DNA from: Paenibacillus cremeus
Lineage (GTDB): Bacteria; Bacillota; Bacilli; Paenibacillales; NBRC-103111
Assembly: GCF_007786445.1 (NCBI RefSeq)
Contig: NZ_VNJI01000023.1
Span: 38,490 to 102,489 of the forward strand
Direction: 5' to 3'
DNA length: 64,000 bases
Below are positions 1 to 8,047 of the stretch, piece by piece. Position 1 is the first letter of the stretch, and each line of letters begins with the position of its first letter. The notes beneath the pieces were generated by a model. It saw nothing but the letters and a program-made list of their open reading frames with translations, had not been told where the DNA came from and searched no databases. A program made the position numbers and the translations under genes.

Positions 1-61
1 CGTCGTGCTCGAATTGAGGATCGTATAGACCCTGTTTGACAGGTAATCCAGTTCTGTTCAT
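1..61 (-). CDS. gltB: Glutamate synthase large subunit, N-terminal fragment (cut by window edge)
   Basis: Only the first 20 codons lie in the window. They start at the ATG whose complement is at 59-61 and run off the left edge. The residues read MNRTGLPVKQGLYDPQFEHD, and the GLYDPQFEHD part is the typical opening of large glutamate synthase subunits, just before the catalytic Cys of the glutaminase domain (the Cys itself is outside). The enzyme makes glutamate from glutamine and 2-oxoglutarate. A weak AAAGG ribosome binding site precedes the start. The identification rests on a short peptide, so it is good but not certain. Confidence 0.72.
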   Translation of the reverse strand, partial: MNRTGLPVKQGLYDPQFEHD

Positions 62-600
62 GCCTGCGCAACCTTTCTTTCTGAAAATTTGGGGATGCTT
101 CTGTTCATAAACATGTCAAAGAGGTGAAGCTTTACAGGGATGAAGTTATGCAATTAAAAAAAGCCACAGCGCCCTTCGACAAATTGTGACAAATCTATGA
201 ACCTCTGTAGATAATATGTTTTATATTACCATCTGATTCGTATTATAGCAATTTAATAATTAGATTTTTCTGAAAGATTCATATAGTCATTTTGTGATGT
301 TTAATGTAAGGTATCTAGCTATAAAAGTAGAGGCTTATAGCAGAATTTGTTGCTTTTTGACGTTTTGTTACATCCATGTGCAGACACAAGACCAGACGGA
401 ATCAAACCGGACCGAGGAGCCGCTGCGCAGCTTTGAACCCCTACATACTGGAAGAAAAAGGCGCCCCCTAGGCCAAAAAGCGCCCTATACCAACCCTGGT
501 TCTTGTGCTATGATAAACATCGTTATTTTCGACATGAGTGCGGAGCGTCTGACTTTTCTTCCGAAATCATGTCAAACATCGACGAACGAGGGTGTATGTC
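62..600. other. AT-rich intergenic region between divergent gltB and tdk
   Basis: This stretch of about 540 bases has no convincing gene. A possible reading frame at 294-674 lacks a ribosome binding site, and its 3' part overlaps the thymidine kinase start in another frame. On minus there is an extended -10 (TGCTATAAT, complement of 242-250) that could drive gltB with a leader of about 170 nt. On plus, TGCTATGAT at 507-515 could be the tdk -10. No riboswitch was recognised. Confidence 0.4.
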
Positions 601-1173
601 TTGGCACAGCTGTATTTTCGTTATGGAGCAATGAACAGCGGCAAATCGATCGAAATTTTGAAGGTCGCGCATAATTATGAAGAGCAGAACAAGTCCGTTT
701 TGATTTTCACCTCCGCCCTGGATAATCGGGACGAGGTCGGCTATGTATCCTCCCGGATCGGGCTGCGGCGCGAAGCGATTCCGATTCATGATGACACCGA
801 TATTTTCACCATTGTGCAACAGCAGAAGCCTCCGGTGTCCTGTGTACTGGTCGACGAAGTGCAATTTTTGAAAAAAGATCAGATCCTTCAGCTCACCCGC
901 ATTGTCGATACGCTGAACATACCGGTGATGGGCTTCGGACTCAAGAACGATTTTCAAAACGAGCTGTTTGAGGGCAGTAAGCAGATGCTGCTCTATGCGG
1001 ATAAAATCGAGGAAATGAAGACGATCTGCTGGTTCTGCGAGCGGAAAGCGACGATGAATCTGCGTGTGGATGAATCGGGAAAGCCGATCTATACCGGGGA
1101 GCAAATTCAAATCGGCGGCAACGATTCGTACTATCCGGTCTGCCGGAAGTGCCACGCCAATCCTAAGCTATAA
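601..1173 (+). CDS. tdk: Thymidine kinase
   Basis: The enzyme phosphorylates thymidine with ATP in the pyrimidine salvage pathway. The P-loop GAMNSGKS lies at about residues 9-16, the Walker B-like VDEVQFL near 84-90, and two Cys pairs (CWFC and CRKC) near the C-terminus form the usual structural zinc site. The best start is the TTG at 601, giving MAQLYFRYG, as in E. coli-type kinases (MAQLYF); GAGGGTG sits about 7 bases upstream. A GTG at 592 would add three residues. The length of 190 aa is normal. A hairpin terminator follows directly. The gene stands alone. Confidence 0.93.
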   Translation: MAQLYFRYGAMNSGKSIEILKVAHNYEEQNKSVLIFTSALDNRDEVGYVSSRIGLRREAIPIHDDTDIFTIVQQQKPPVSCVLVDEVQFLKKDQILQLTRIVDTLNIPVMGFGLKNDFQNELFEGSKQMLLYADKIEEMKTICWFCERKATMNLRVDESGKPIYTGEQIQIGGNDSYYPVCRKCHANPKL

Positions 1174-1188
1174 TGATATATTTCAACG

Positions 1189-1223
1189 AAAAAAGGCCGG
1201 TTCAACTCGAACCAGCTTTTTTT
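1189..1223 (+). terminator. Terminator after tdk
   Basis: The inverted repeat GGTTC-aactc-GAACC is extended by A-rich and T-rich flanks and ends in a run of seven T. It lies 15 bases past the tdk stop. Confidence 0.75.
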
Positions 1224-1326
1224 GCTTTTGGATGAAGACCGCAGACTAGAGCAACGCGGATTCCCCTCCGGCTTTCTGTTCATACTATTGGATGTTGCGA
1301 GAGAAACAAAGGAGGCTGACCACCTT

Positions 1327-1686
1327 TTGTCCAGACAAATTGAGCTGCAAGACGATACGCTCGTCATCCGCTTCACCGGCTTAACCGGCGTCGCCGCCCT
1401 CAAGCATCAGCTTGAAATTCCATACAGCGCCATCCAAAAGGTATCGATCGAGGATATTGAAATGCCGCTGTTCACGTTCCGCATCGGCACCTCGGGCTTC
1501 GGCATTCGGGAGGGACGGTTTCTCGTGGACGGACGCTGGTGCTTCCTCTCCTATGAGAACAACGAGCACGTGATCGTCCTCGAGCTGGAGGAGCATGAAT
1601 ATTGGAAGGTGATTTTTCAGGCGGATGATCCCGAGAGCGTAGTGCAATCGATTAAGGAAAAAAGCTCCCAGTTGAGCCGCACCTAA
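1327..1686 (+). CDS. Small soluble protein of unknown function, all-beta appearance
   Basis: I do not recognise a named family. The frame is open from 1222, but the TTG at 1327 is the likelier start: AAGGAGG lies 11 bases upstream, and the residues before it look like translated leader. The 119 aa protein alternates short hydrophobic strands with turns (for example DTLVIRFTG, YSAIQKVSIED, HVIVLELEE) and ends in a helix, as in bacterial PH-like domains. It has no signal peptide or membrane segment. It follows tdk but is separated from it by a terminator, so it is probably transcribed on its own. The PH-like suggestion is inference from pattern only. Confidence 0.65.
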   Translation: MSRQIELQDDTLVIRFTGLTGVAALKHQLEIPYSAIQKVSIEDIEMPLFTFRIGTSGFGIREGRFLVDGRWCFLSYENNEHVIVLELEEHEYWKVIFQADDPESVVQSIKEKSSQLSRT

Positions 1687-1697
1687 GCTGCTGTGGG

Positions 1698-1744
1698 AAA
1701 AAGGGCCTTTACTAGTCTTGAAGTGGCCGGTGAAAGCCCTTTTT
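1698..1744. terminator. Bidirectional terminator between convergent genes
   Basis: AAAAAGGGC at 1698-1706 pairs with GCCCTTTTT near 1736-1744, with a further imperfect stem inside. It lies between the convergent stops at 1686 and 1755 and can serve both strands. Confidence 0.75.
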
Positions 1745-1754
1745 ATTTGCAAAT

Positions 1755-2573
1755 TTAGTGATGCTGCTCGGCGAATACGGCAGGCTTGCCGGTCAGCGTT
1801 GCTTCAAACATATCGATAATGGCGAGGAACCGTTCCGCCTCCCGGAACACGTGGTCTGCGAGCAGCGGGTGGATGATGCTTTTGATTTTACAGGCGTCGA
1901 TCAGGTCTTTCGCGGCTTTCTTGAAATCACGAAGCGATTTGACGGACACCCGGTTTTGATCGAGGAACTGCGTAAGGATCGGACCGGTTTGCGACTGCGG
2001 CCGCATCGAATCGAGATCTCTTGCTTGGAACAGCAGCTGATCAAAATCGTGGCTGAAATCATTGGCCTGCTGCACCAGCTTGCGTTCGGACGGATCCAGC
2101 AGATGGCTGATGAATTTGGCATGGTCGGCCATAATGCGCAGGAAGAAGACGTTTTCATCAATGATTGCATCCTGCACCGGCTCCAGCTTGCCTTCATTCA
2201 GCTCGATGAGCCGATTGCGGAAATAGTTCGCTTCCCGGCTGGTATGATCGACGAGCAGCGGGAAGTTATTGGCCCCCGGCAGCTGGCACGTCAGGATCAA
2301 GCCCAGCAGCTTGCGTTTAAACGCCCAAATATAGCTGGCAGCTGTACTGACCTCGACGTTGAATTGCCGGATCGTTTGGGCATCCGTGTTCACCGTGAAG
2401 GCATGCGCACGCTGTTCAATGCCCTCGAACAGCTTATAATAATAGTTCGCCTCATTAATTAATTGCGTATCCTCACATCGAAAACCCAGTTTCAGAAATA
2501 AGGAATGCTCCTTCATAATCCTTGACCAAAACCGGATTTCATCCAGCGACCTGACGACAAATACCTCTGGCAT
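1755..2573 (-). CDS. DUF2935 family protein (hemerythrin-like helical bundle)
   Basis: The N-terminus contains FWSRIMKEHSLFLKLGF, the hallmark of DUF2935, a Bacillales family with two consecutive four-helix bundles. His and Glu residues recur in both halves (EH near residue 22, HTSRE near 128, DHAKF near 150, HPLLADHVFREAERF near 237-251) and could hold a di-metal centre, as in ferritin or hemerythrin folds. The metal and function are unknown. The length of 272 aa is normal. The start has a perfect AGGAGGT about 8 bases upstream. The gene is single, and its stop faces the bidirectional terminator. Confidence 0.85.
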   Translation of the reverse strand: MPEVFVVRSLDEIRFWSRIMKEHSLFLKLGFRCEDTQLINEANYYYKLFEGIEQRAHAFTVNTDAQTIRQFNVEVSTAASYIWAFKRKLLGLILTCQLPGANNFPLLVDHTSREANYFRNRLIELNEGKLEPVQDAIIDENVFFLRIMADHAKFISHLLDPSERKLVQQANDFSHDFDQLLFQARDLDSMRPQSQTGPILTQFLDQNRVSVKSLRDFKKAAKDLIDACKIKSIIHPLLADHVFREAERFLAIIDMFEATLTGKPAVFAEQHH

Positions 2574-2680
2574 TGGTTGTTACCTCCTAAGTATGGCTGG
2601 GCTCAAGCTCCATACAGGATATGCCAGAGGGGGATATGGGTGTATGTCTAGATCTATTTCATTCTAAAGCACTAGATAGC

Positions 2681-3913
2681 TTAGATAGCCCAGTTGCCAT
2701 TGCGGAAAATCGGTTCCCGCTTGCCGTCCTGCGTCACGCCGTCGATGTTCATGTCCGCCGAGCCGATCATAAAGTCCACGTGTGTCAAGCTCTTGTTCAC
2801 GCCGCGCTCCGCCAGCTCCTCATCCGACATCTCCGTGCCTCCCTCGATATTGACCGAATACGCCTGCCCGAACGCCAAGTGGCAGGAGGCATTCTCATCG
2901 AACAAGGTGTTGTAGAACACCACATTGGAGTTGGAGATCGGCGAATCGAACGGAACAAGCGCGACCTCACCCAATCGGCGTGCGCCCTCATCCGTATTCA
3001 GCAGCCGCTCCAGCGCCTCGTAGCCCTCCTCCGCGGAAAAATCAACCGCCACGCCGTCCTTAAACGTAATCGAGAAGTTGTTGATGATCTGACCGCTGTA
3101 GTTCAGCGGCTTCGTGCTGCGCACGGTCCCGTTCACGCCATCCTTATGCGGCATCGTGAACACTTCCTCTGTCGGCATGTTCGGGTTGAACAGATCTCCC
3201 TTGGCATTCGCCTTGGCGCCGCCAAGCCATACATGCTTCTCCGGCAGCTGCACTGTAAGGTCGGTGCCCTCCGCTGTGTAATGAAGCTCTTTATACCGTT
3301 TATTATTCAGCAGCTCAACGGTTTGCGCAAGCTTCGCGTTATGCTCCTTCCAAGCGGCGATCGGGTCTTCGCGGTCAATGCGGGTCGCATCGATAATGCG
3401 CTCCCACAGCGCTTGTACCGCCTCTTCCTGAGAGCGGTCAGGGAATACCTTGGCAGCCCACTCGTTCGTGGCATAAGAGATCAACGTCCATGAATTTTTA
3501 TGGGACATCAGATAGCTGCGGTATTTGCTGAGCGCCGTGGCGCTGGTTTTGTTCGCTGTAGCGATGCGAGCCGATTCGACGCCCTGCAGGAGGTCGGGAT
3601 TCGGAGAGTAGATTGAAATGAAGCATGCGCCATTCTCGCACAGCTCCTCCATGCCCTTCGCCCGCCACATCGGGTACTCGCTGAACGCCTCCATCGGCGC
3701 TTTTTTATATTTAATCCGCGTGCACTCGTCGTCGTTCCACTCAATATGTACGTTTTTTGCACCGACATCGTACGCCTTCGCCGCGATTTGGCGCACGAGA
3801 TCCGCCGCCGAAATCGGTGCCGTGACGAACACAGTCTGTCCCTCTTGCACATTGACACCGACCTGAATGGCCAGCGCCGCGTAGTTTTCCAATTGCTCCA
3901 CCGTTGGATACAT
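2681..3913 (-). CDS. M29-family aminopeptidase (AmpS/AmpT type)
   Basis: This is a cytosolic metallo-aminopeptidase that removes N-terminal amino acids. The 410 aa length and the C-terminal motif order match family M29: NMPTEEVFTMPHKDGVNG (first metal-binding Glu, near 250), SCHLAFGQAYS (His, near 345) and LTHVDFMIGSADMNIDG (His/Asp and a terminal Asp, near 377-392). The N-terminal domain (YAALAIQVGVNVQEG) also fits. M29 enzymes use two divalent metals. The gene stands alone between a DUF2935 gene and a 32-codon gene on the same strand. Confidence 0.92.
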   Translation of the reverse strand: MYPTVEQLENYAALAIQVGVNVQEGQTVFVTAPISAADLVRQIAAKAYDVGAKNVHIEWNDDECTRIKYKKAPMEAFSEYPMWRAKGMEELCENGACFISIYSPNPDLLQGVESARIATANKTSATALSKYRSYLMSHKNSWTLISYATNEWAAKVFPDRSQEEAVQALWERIIDATRIDREDPIAAWKEHNAKLAQTVELLNNKRYKELHYTAEGTDLTVQLPEKHVWLGGAKANAKGDLFNPNMPTEEVFTMPHKDGVNGTVRSTKPLNYSGQIINNFSITFKDGVAVDFSAEEGYEALERLLNTDEGARRLGEVALVPFDSPISNSNVVFYNTLFDENASCHLAFGQAYSVNIEGGTEMSDEELAERGVNKSLTHVDFMIGSADMNIDGVTQDGKREPIFRNGNWAI

Positions 3914-3980
3914 GGGTTCCCTCCGTTACCTGTATGGATTGTTTTCTTTTTCATTATATGAGGTTATCGATGCAAAATAC

Positions 3981-4008
3981 AAAAAGAAACCAGCCGCAGG
4001 CGACTGGT
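3981..4008 (-). terminator. Terminator after the 32-aa gene
   Basis: On minus, ACCAGTCGC-CT-GCGGCTGGT is followed by TTCTTTTT. It ends the small gene at 4021-4119 and separates it from the aminopeptidase gene. Confidence 0.75.
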
Positions 4009-4020
4009 CAAGTGGATGGG

Positions 4021-4119
4021 TCAGGATTGCTTACGGTTTTTGGAGCCTGCAACCTCGGAGTCCTGATTGTTGCCCGGCTGATTTTTTTTGCCATTGTTAT
4101 TCGCGTTGTCTCTGGACAT
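4021..4119 (-). CDS. Tiny Asn/Lys-rich hydrophilic protein (32 aa)
   Basis: The translation begins MSRDNANNNGKKNQPG and ends with SKNRKQS. It is strongly hydrophilic, with no membrane segment or Cys. The case for a gene is a perfect AAGGAGG 7-8 bases before the ATG and a strong terminator after the stop. The composition recalls small acid-soluble spore-type proteins and the tiny genes at 20974-21247, but I recognise no family. It lies 76 bases downstream of hisC on the same strand and may be read from its own promoter. Confidence 0.6.
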   Translation of the reverse strand: MSRDNANNNGKKNQPGNNQDSEVAGSKNRKQS

Positions 4120-4195
4120 GGCTTATGCCTCCTTCCAAGTCGGAATCAAGGCATAGTCTGTCCGGTTTAGGGTTGTCTAATGCAGGCTGCAGCCA

Positions 4196-5374
4196 TTATT
4201 GGACCGGCTTCAGCTCCGTCCGAGTCTCCTGCAGCACTTCGGACAGCGCCGAGATGAATAGGCGGTTCTCCTCCTCGGTTCCTACGGTCACCCGAACGCA
4301 CTGCGGCAGGCCCCAGATGGCGCCGTACCGGACGATGATGCCTTTGCGCATCAGGCGCTCGTAGATTTGCTGCGCACCGCTCCCGAGCTCGACCAGCACG
4401 AAGTTGCTCATGCTCTCCGTATAGGAAAGTCCCAGTGTGTCCAGCGCCTGATACAGCCACTGCCTCCCCTCCGTATTTACCCTCCGCGAGGCCTCGATAT
4501 GAGCCCGGTCCGTGATCGCGCCGCTAGCAGCCACCTGGGCCAGCGCGTTGACGTTGAACGGCTCCTTCACCTGCAAAATGCTGCGAATGACCGCCTCCGA
4601 CGCCGCACCGAAACCGACGCGAATGCCGGCTAGGCCGAAAATTTTGGAGAACGTCTGGACCACGAGAATCGGATAGCCGCTGCGCACGAATTCCATACCG
4701 TCCGTATAATCGTTGGCGGTCGCATAGTGACTGTAGGCCGCGTCATAGACGACCAGCACGCGTGAAGGCAAGGCTTCCAGCAGCCTCAGCAGCTCGTTAC
4801 GCGGCAGGTACGTGCCCGTCGGATTGTTCGGCGAGCAGATGCACACGAACTTCGTTCGCTCGGTCACCGCTTCCAAGAGGGTGTCAATGTTGTAGCGGAA
4901 GCCCTCCTCAAAAGGCACGCTAACGGTGACCGCTCCCATAAGCGAGGCTCCGAATTCGTACTCGCTAAACGTAGGCGTAGGCGCCACGATCTCGTCGCCC
5001 TCTTCCAGAAACGCTTCCGACATCAGCGTCAACAGCTCGTCCCCGCCATTGGTGACGATCAGCTGCTCCGGCGACAGCTCCAGCTGCTCGGCCAGTGCCT
5101 GCCTTAATCGGACAGCACCCGCATCCGGGTACCGGTGCACTTCGCCCAAGAAGCGCTGCACCGCCTCTACCGCCTTGGGCGACGCGCCCAGCGGATTCTC
5201 GTTGGAGGCCAGCTTGATGACCCGGTCCAGCCCCAGCTCCGCCTGCACCTCCCAGATCGGCTTACCCGGCGAATATGGCTTCATCTGCTTCAGTGCCTGA
5301 CGTGCTTCCACCGGCTCTTGCCCTTTAGCTTGCTCTTGTTTGTTGGATGGATGGATTGATTTTGATTCGCTCAT
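4196..5374 (-). CDS. hisC: Histidinol-phosphate aminotransferase
   Basis: This is a PLP-dependent class I/II aminotransferase that converts imidazole-acetol phosphate to histidinol phosphate in histidine synthesis; in Bacillales it often also transaminates aromatic precursors. It shows ASNENPLG (residues 56-63), RYPD, CSPNNPTGTY (180-189), DAAYSHYA (211-218) and the PLP lysine K244 in TFSKIFGLAGIRVG. About 30 hydrophilic residues precede the conserved MKPYSPGKPI, so the true start could be internal, but the ATG at 5374 has AAGGAGC 8 bases upstream. The gene is outside any his operon, so it is probably the second paralogue. Confidence 0.9.
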   Translation of the reverse strand: MSESKSIHPSNKQEQAKGQEPVEARQALKQMKPYSPGKPIWEVQAELGLDRVIKLASNENPLGASPKAVEAVQRFLGEVHRYPDAGAVRLRQALAEQLELSPEQLIVTNGGDELLTLMSEAFLEEGDEIVAPTPTFSEYEFGASLMGAVTVSVPFEEGFRYNIDTLLEAVTERTKFVCICSPNNPTGTYLPRNELLRLLEALPSRVLVVYDAAYSHYATANDYTDGMEFVRSGYPILVVQTFSKIFGLAGIRVGFGAASEAVIRSILQVKEPFNVNALAQVAASGAITDRAHIEASRRVNTEGRQWLYQALDTLGLSYTESMSNFVLVELGSGAQQIYERLMRKGIIVRYGAIWGLPQCVRVTVGTEEENRLFISALSEVLQETRTELKPVQ

Positions 5375-5557
5375 GGTAACAGCTCCTTGGTAGTGTGATA
5401 GATGACTTTTGCAGAACGGTTCTTTATCGCGATAACCAAATAGTACATTAACGCATTACCAAAGTAAAGTAAAATGAAATAGCTCGCCTGCATCCACACC
5501 TCTAGAGGCTTTATTACATATGCTGAAGTATCAGAACAAGCAAGGTAGGCGGTTCGC

Positions 5558-6154
5558 ATGCTAACGCGGAATCAATGGTACAAGCTTCTCGTGCTGGTCT
5601 ATTTGATTGGCTGGTTCGTCGGGTCGTTCTGGCTCATCGGAATGATCAAAAGCGGTACGGTCAAGTATTGGTGGGGCGTAGAGCTCTCTGTCGTGGAGGA
5701 ATACGCTTATTACGCGCTGGCCGGAGCCATCGGGGGCACGCTGTATGCGCTGCGGCTGTTTCACGAATATTACGATAACATCACCGAACGGTGGGTCGTA
5801 TGGTACCTCCTGCGCCCGATCAAATGCGCCGGGGTCGCCGTCGTCACGATTATCCTGTTTCACAGCGGTATTATGCTGCTGCAAACCGCCGACACCCCGG
5901 AGGCCAAAATGGGCATTGCCTTCCTCGTCGGCTTCGGCTACGGGAAGGTGCTCGACAAGCTGCGTGCCTTGACGGAGACGCTGTTTAACGGCAACGGGAA
6001 ATATGGCGCAAACGGCACAAACGGCGGAACTGACGGCAATGGAGGGAATGGCGGGAACGGAGGCAATAATGGTAACGGCGGGAACGGGAGTAATGGAAGT
6101 AACGGCAGTCCGAGCGGAAATGGAAATCCTCCGGAAAAAGACGGGACGAATTAA
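5558..6154 (+). CDS. Integral membrane protein with Gly/Asn-rich tail
   Basis: I do not recognise a family. The first 140 residues hold about four hydrophobic segments: residues 8-28, 48-65, 90-108 and a weaker one near 118-132. From about residue 145 the protein is low complexity, built of GN, GGN and GS repeats, then a short charged end. The tail reads like a flexible extracytoplasmic or spore-surface linker, which is inference. The ATG at 5558 is preceded by AAGGTAGG. The gene lies between hisC (divergent) and an SgrR relic (convergent). Confidence 0.7.
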   Translation: MLTRNQWYKLLVLVYLIGWFVGSFWLIGMIKSGTVKYWWGVELSVVEEYAYYALAGAIGGTLYALRLFHEYYDNITERWVVWYLLRPIKCAGVAVVTIILFHSGIMLLQTADTPEAKMGIAFLVGFGYGKVLDKLRALTETLFNGNGKYGANGTNGGTDGNGGNGGNGGNNGNGGNGSNGSNGSPSGNGNPPEKDGTN

Positions 6155-6175
6155 GCGAATGCTGCGCTGAGCCGC

Positions 6176-6795
6176 TTAAAGGGACGGCGGCTCAGCGAAC
6201 CACAGGTGCTTGTAGTCCACCCACCCCACGGAATTGATCGCGACTCCACGGAGTCCCGGTGGGAAGGATGCGGATTGACGCCAGCGATACCACAAAATGA
6301 CGGCATATGACAGCAGCACCAAACGCTCCGCTTGTCGCAGCAGGGCTAGCCTATCGCTGCGCTGAGGCTGCGATGGTAGATCAGCCAGCAGACGCTTCAA
6401 TGCCTCTTCTCGCTCAGGCGGCAGGCAGCGTCTAATTAAGCTGCTTGAGTTGGCTAGAAGCGTCAACAAAGTCCACTCCTCATCCTCCTCCACCGGCAGT
6501 TCCTGTAACAACAAATCCGCTTCCTCCCAGACGCGTCCATTCGCCATATGCTCGAAAGGGACAAGCCCGATTTCGAGCGTACTCCCCAGCTCCGCCATCC
6601 TTACTCGCAGCCTCTCTGCATCCCACTCATGCCCCCCTCCGAGGCTTCCGCCTCATGCAGCTGCCGGATGACCTCATACAGTAAATGGCGCAGCTGCGAA
6701 TTACGCATGGGACCGGGCTTGCGGGTATTGAGCAGAACGTATTGGGCAACGGCTCAAGGGACAAGGGGATGCGGAAACGCAGGCGTTCGTGCGAC
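6176..6795 (-). pseudogene. Remnant of an SgrR-type transcriptional regulator (C-terminal part, two frameshifts)
   Basis: The last 140 codons (start 6598) read like the C-terminus of SgrR proteins, regulators made of an HTH domain fused to a solute-binding domain; the end GVAINSVGWVDYKHLWF is typical. Upstream in another frame come HLLYEVIRQLHEAEASEGG and YVLLNTRKPGP, also SgrR-like, so the frames must be joined. One break is at a run of six C (6632-6637), where one more base restores the reading; the other is near 6750. Nothing matches the first 400 or so residues. The decay ends at the palindromic repeat at 6801. It is clearly a truncated, inactive gene. Confidence 0.78.
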
Positions 6796-6800
6796 AAAAA

Positions 6801-6835
6801 GGGTGATAGAGGAACCACGCGTTCCTTTATCACCC
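6801..6835. repeat. Palindromic repeat, copy 1 (15-bp arms)
   Basis: Arms 6801-6815 and 6821-6835 pair fully except for one G-T wobble; the loop is CACGC. The core GATAGAGGAAC...GTTCCTTTATC recurs at 13118-13153. It sits between the SgrR remnant and the 3' end of the gene at 6886 and may also act as a terminator. Confidence 0.7.
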
Positions 6836-6885
6836 CTTATTTGTATTGATTCAACCTTAGCGAGAGCCCTAGCTTCCGCTAAACG

Positions 6886-7092
6886 TTACACCCGTTTCAC
6901 CATCTCATGAATCGTGCTGAGCGGCAGACCCGTGTGTGCGCACAGCTCCATCACCGTGGCCTGGGGATGCTCCCGCAGGTAGCTTTTGACTCGATGCGAT
7001 TGCTCGATTCGCCCCCGGAGACAGTCACTGCACAACACCTCGGCGCTCCCGAGCTGCAGTTTGCCGCAGCCTCTGCAATTGACCAAGCTCAT
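6886..7092 (-). CDS. Small zinc-ribbon plus HTH protein, YvyF-like
   Basis: The 68 aa product starts MSLVNCRGCGKLQLGS, followed by CSDC, a four-Cys knuckle. The second half (YLREHPQATVMELCAHTGLPLSTIHEMVKRV) is a compact helix-turn-helix. The same two-part plan occurs in YvyF, an anti-sigma-type protein of Bacillus flagellar operons, but no flagellar gene is near. I chose the ATG at 7092 because GGGAGGG precedes it; the frame is open to 7125. It is probably a small regulator. Family assignment is moderate. Confidence 0.68.
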   Translation of the reverse strand: MSLVNCRGCGKLQLGSAEVLCSDCLRGRIEQSHRVKSYLREHPQATVMELCAHTGLPLSTIHEMVKRV

Positions 7093-7261
7093 CCCTGACC
7101 CTCCCTTGCCCGTTCCCAAGCTCATGTTGCTATACTGCTTCGAAACGGTGAGGTCGGTTCAGGGGGTAGCACGCAAGGCCGTTTGGATTATTTTTCTTCA
7201 GTGGCCGCTGGGGCTGCTCGAGGTGTCGGAGCCGGACGGCGCAGCATTTTCCCGCGGCACG

Positions 7262-7288
7262 AAAAAAGAGAGGGTTGCCCCTCTCTTT
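7262..7288 (-). terminator. Terminator after the integrase-like gene
   Basis: On minus, AAAGAGAGGG-GCAA-CCCTCTCTTTTTT gives a perfect 10-bp stem with a T run, four bases after the stop codon. Confidence 0.88.
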
Positions 7289-7291
7289 GCT

Positions 7292-7783
7292 TTAAGCAAG
7301 CGCCGGTTCTTGCTCTCTCACCTTCATTGTCGATAAATACGCAAGCTCTGGGATGGAGAAAAACTCAGCCAGCTTGCGCAGTCGGCTATATATCGTTCGC
7401 AAAAGGACCGAATCCATATCCGTAATCATGCTTTCATTGGCGATGAAATCCTGGTTGGACACTTTGATCAGATGATTGCTGTTTCGCAGATTGACGGAAG
7501 TCGGCCGATTTGGTTGATACCCGTGATGGATGTTGTAATTCGTTTGGTTCACGGCTTTTTGAAACAGCTCCGCGCAGCGTTTGGAAATGGAATACTTTCT
7601 GTGCGAGCCATAGCCGTCCGCGATCGTAAGCATACGATTATCGGCATCCAGCGAATCCTTCTTCAGATGCACCAGATCTTGAATCTCAAGGCCTTCCATA
7701 ATTAAACGTATAATGACGGCATCCTGAGGATTAGTGCATTGGCTTTCGACGAATGTGAATTTTTCGAATAACATGTTCTTCAC
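7292..7783 (-). CDS. Tyrosine-recombinase-like protein without visible catalytic set (possibly MrpR-like)
   Basis: The 163 aa protein has the look of a phage-integrase catalytic domain: DAVIIRLIMEGLEIQDLVHLKKDSL, then a beta-turn region, then a helical end. I see no convincing R...H-x-x-R...Y set, so strand cleavage is doubtful. Phage repressors of the MrpR/YopR type share this fold without activity, which is the best guess. The start is uncertain: GTG at 7783 or ATG at 7774, neither with an ideal ribosome binding site. GTATACGG occurs at 7784-7791 and again at 7864-7871. No other phage gene is close. Low GC relative to its neighbours suggests transfer. Confidence 0.55.
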   Translation of the reverse strand: MKNMLFEKFTFVESQCTNPQDAVIIRLIMEGLEIQDLVHLKKDSLDADNRMLTIADGYGSHRKYSISKRCAELFQKAVNQTNYNIHHGYQPNRPTSVNLRNSNHLIKVSNQDFIANESMITDMDSVLLRTIYSRLRKLAEFFSIPELAYLSTMKVREQEPALA

Positions 7784-7983
7784 GTATACGGTAACATCCC
7801 TTCATGGTGGAATAATGTAGGAACCCCTAACCCTTGTTCATTCTACATGAAAATGGAAATTCGGTATACGGGTGAAAAATAAGAAGTTTTGTCGTATTTT
7901 CGCATACTTTTCGCGGATTTCGACGAAGGCCTTATGGGAAGCGCTTACCCTTGTTTTGGCTTGCCTGAGCGGTTTAAAAATGC

Positions 7984-8009
7984 AAAAACGTCCGGTGTCG
8001 GACGTTCTT
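7984..8009 (-). terminator. Terminator after the HAD-Nudix gene
   Basis: AACGTCCG-ACAC-CGGACGTT on minus, followed by TTTG and a second T run, 39 bases after the stop at 8048. Confidence 0.75.
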
Positions 8010-8047
8010 CTCCAGCGTTACATTTGGCGTCTAATCCTACTCCATAC

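Noticed and set aside
460..496. GC-rich repeat resembling a minus-strand terminator before tdk
   Set aside because: The stem is short (GGCGC/GCGCC), and no minus-strand gene ends there.
294..674. 126-codon reading frame before thymidine kinase
   Set aside because: No ribosome binding site, no family pattern, and its end overlaps the tdk start in another frame.
523..1155. 210-codon frame opposite thymidine kinase
   Set aside because: It mirrors the tdk gene; the plus-strand protein has a complete active site.
5371..5559. 62-codon hydrophobic frame between hisC and the membrane protein gene
   Set aside because: It lies in a divergent promoter region and has no ribosome binding site.
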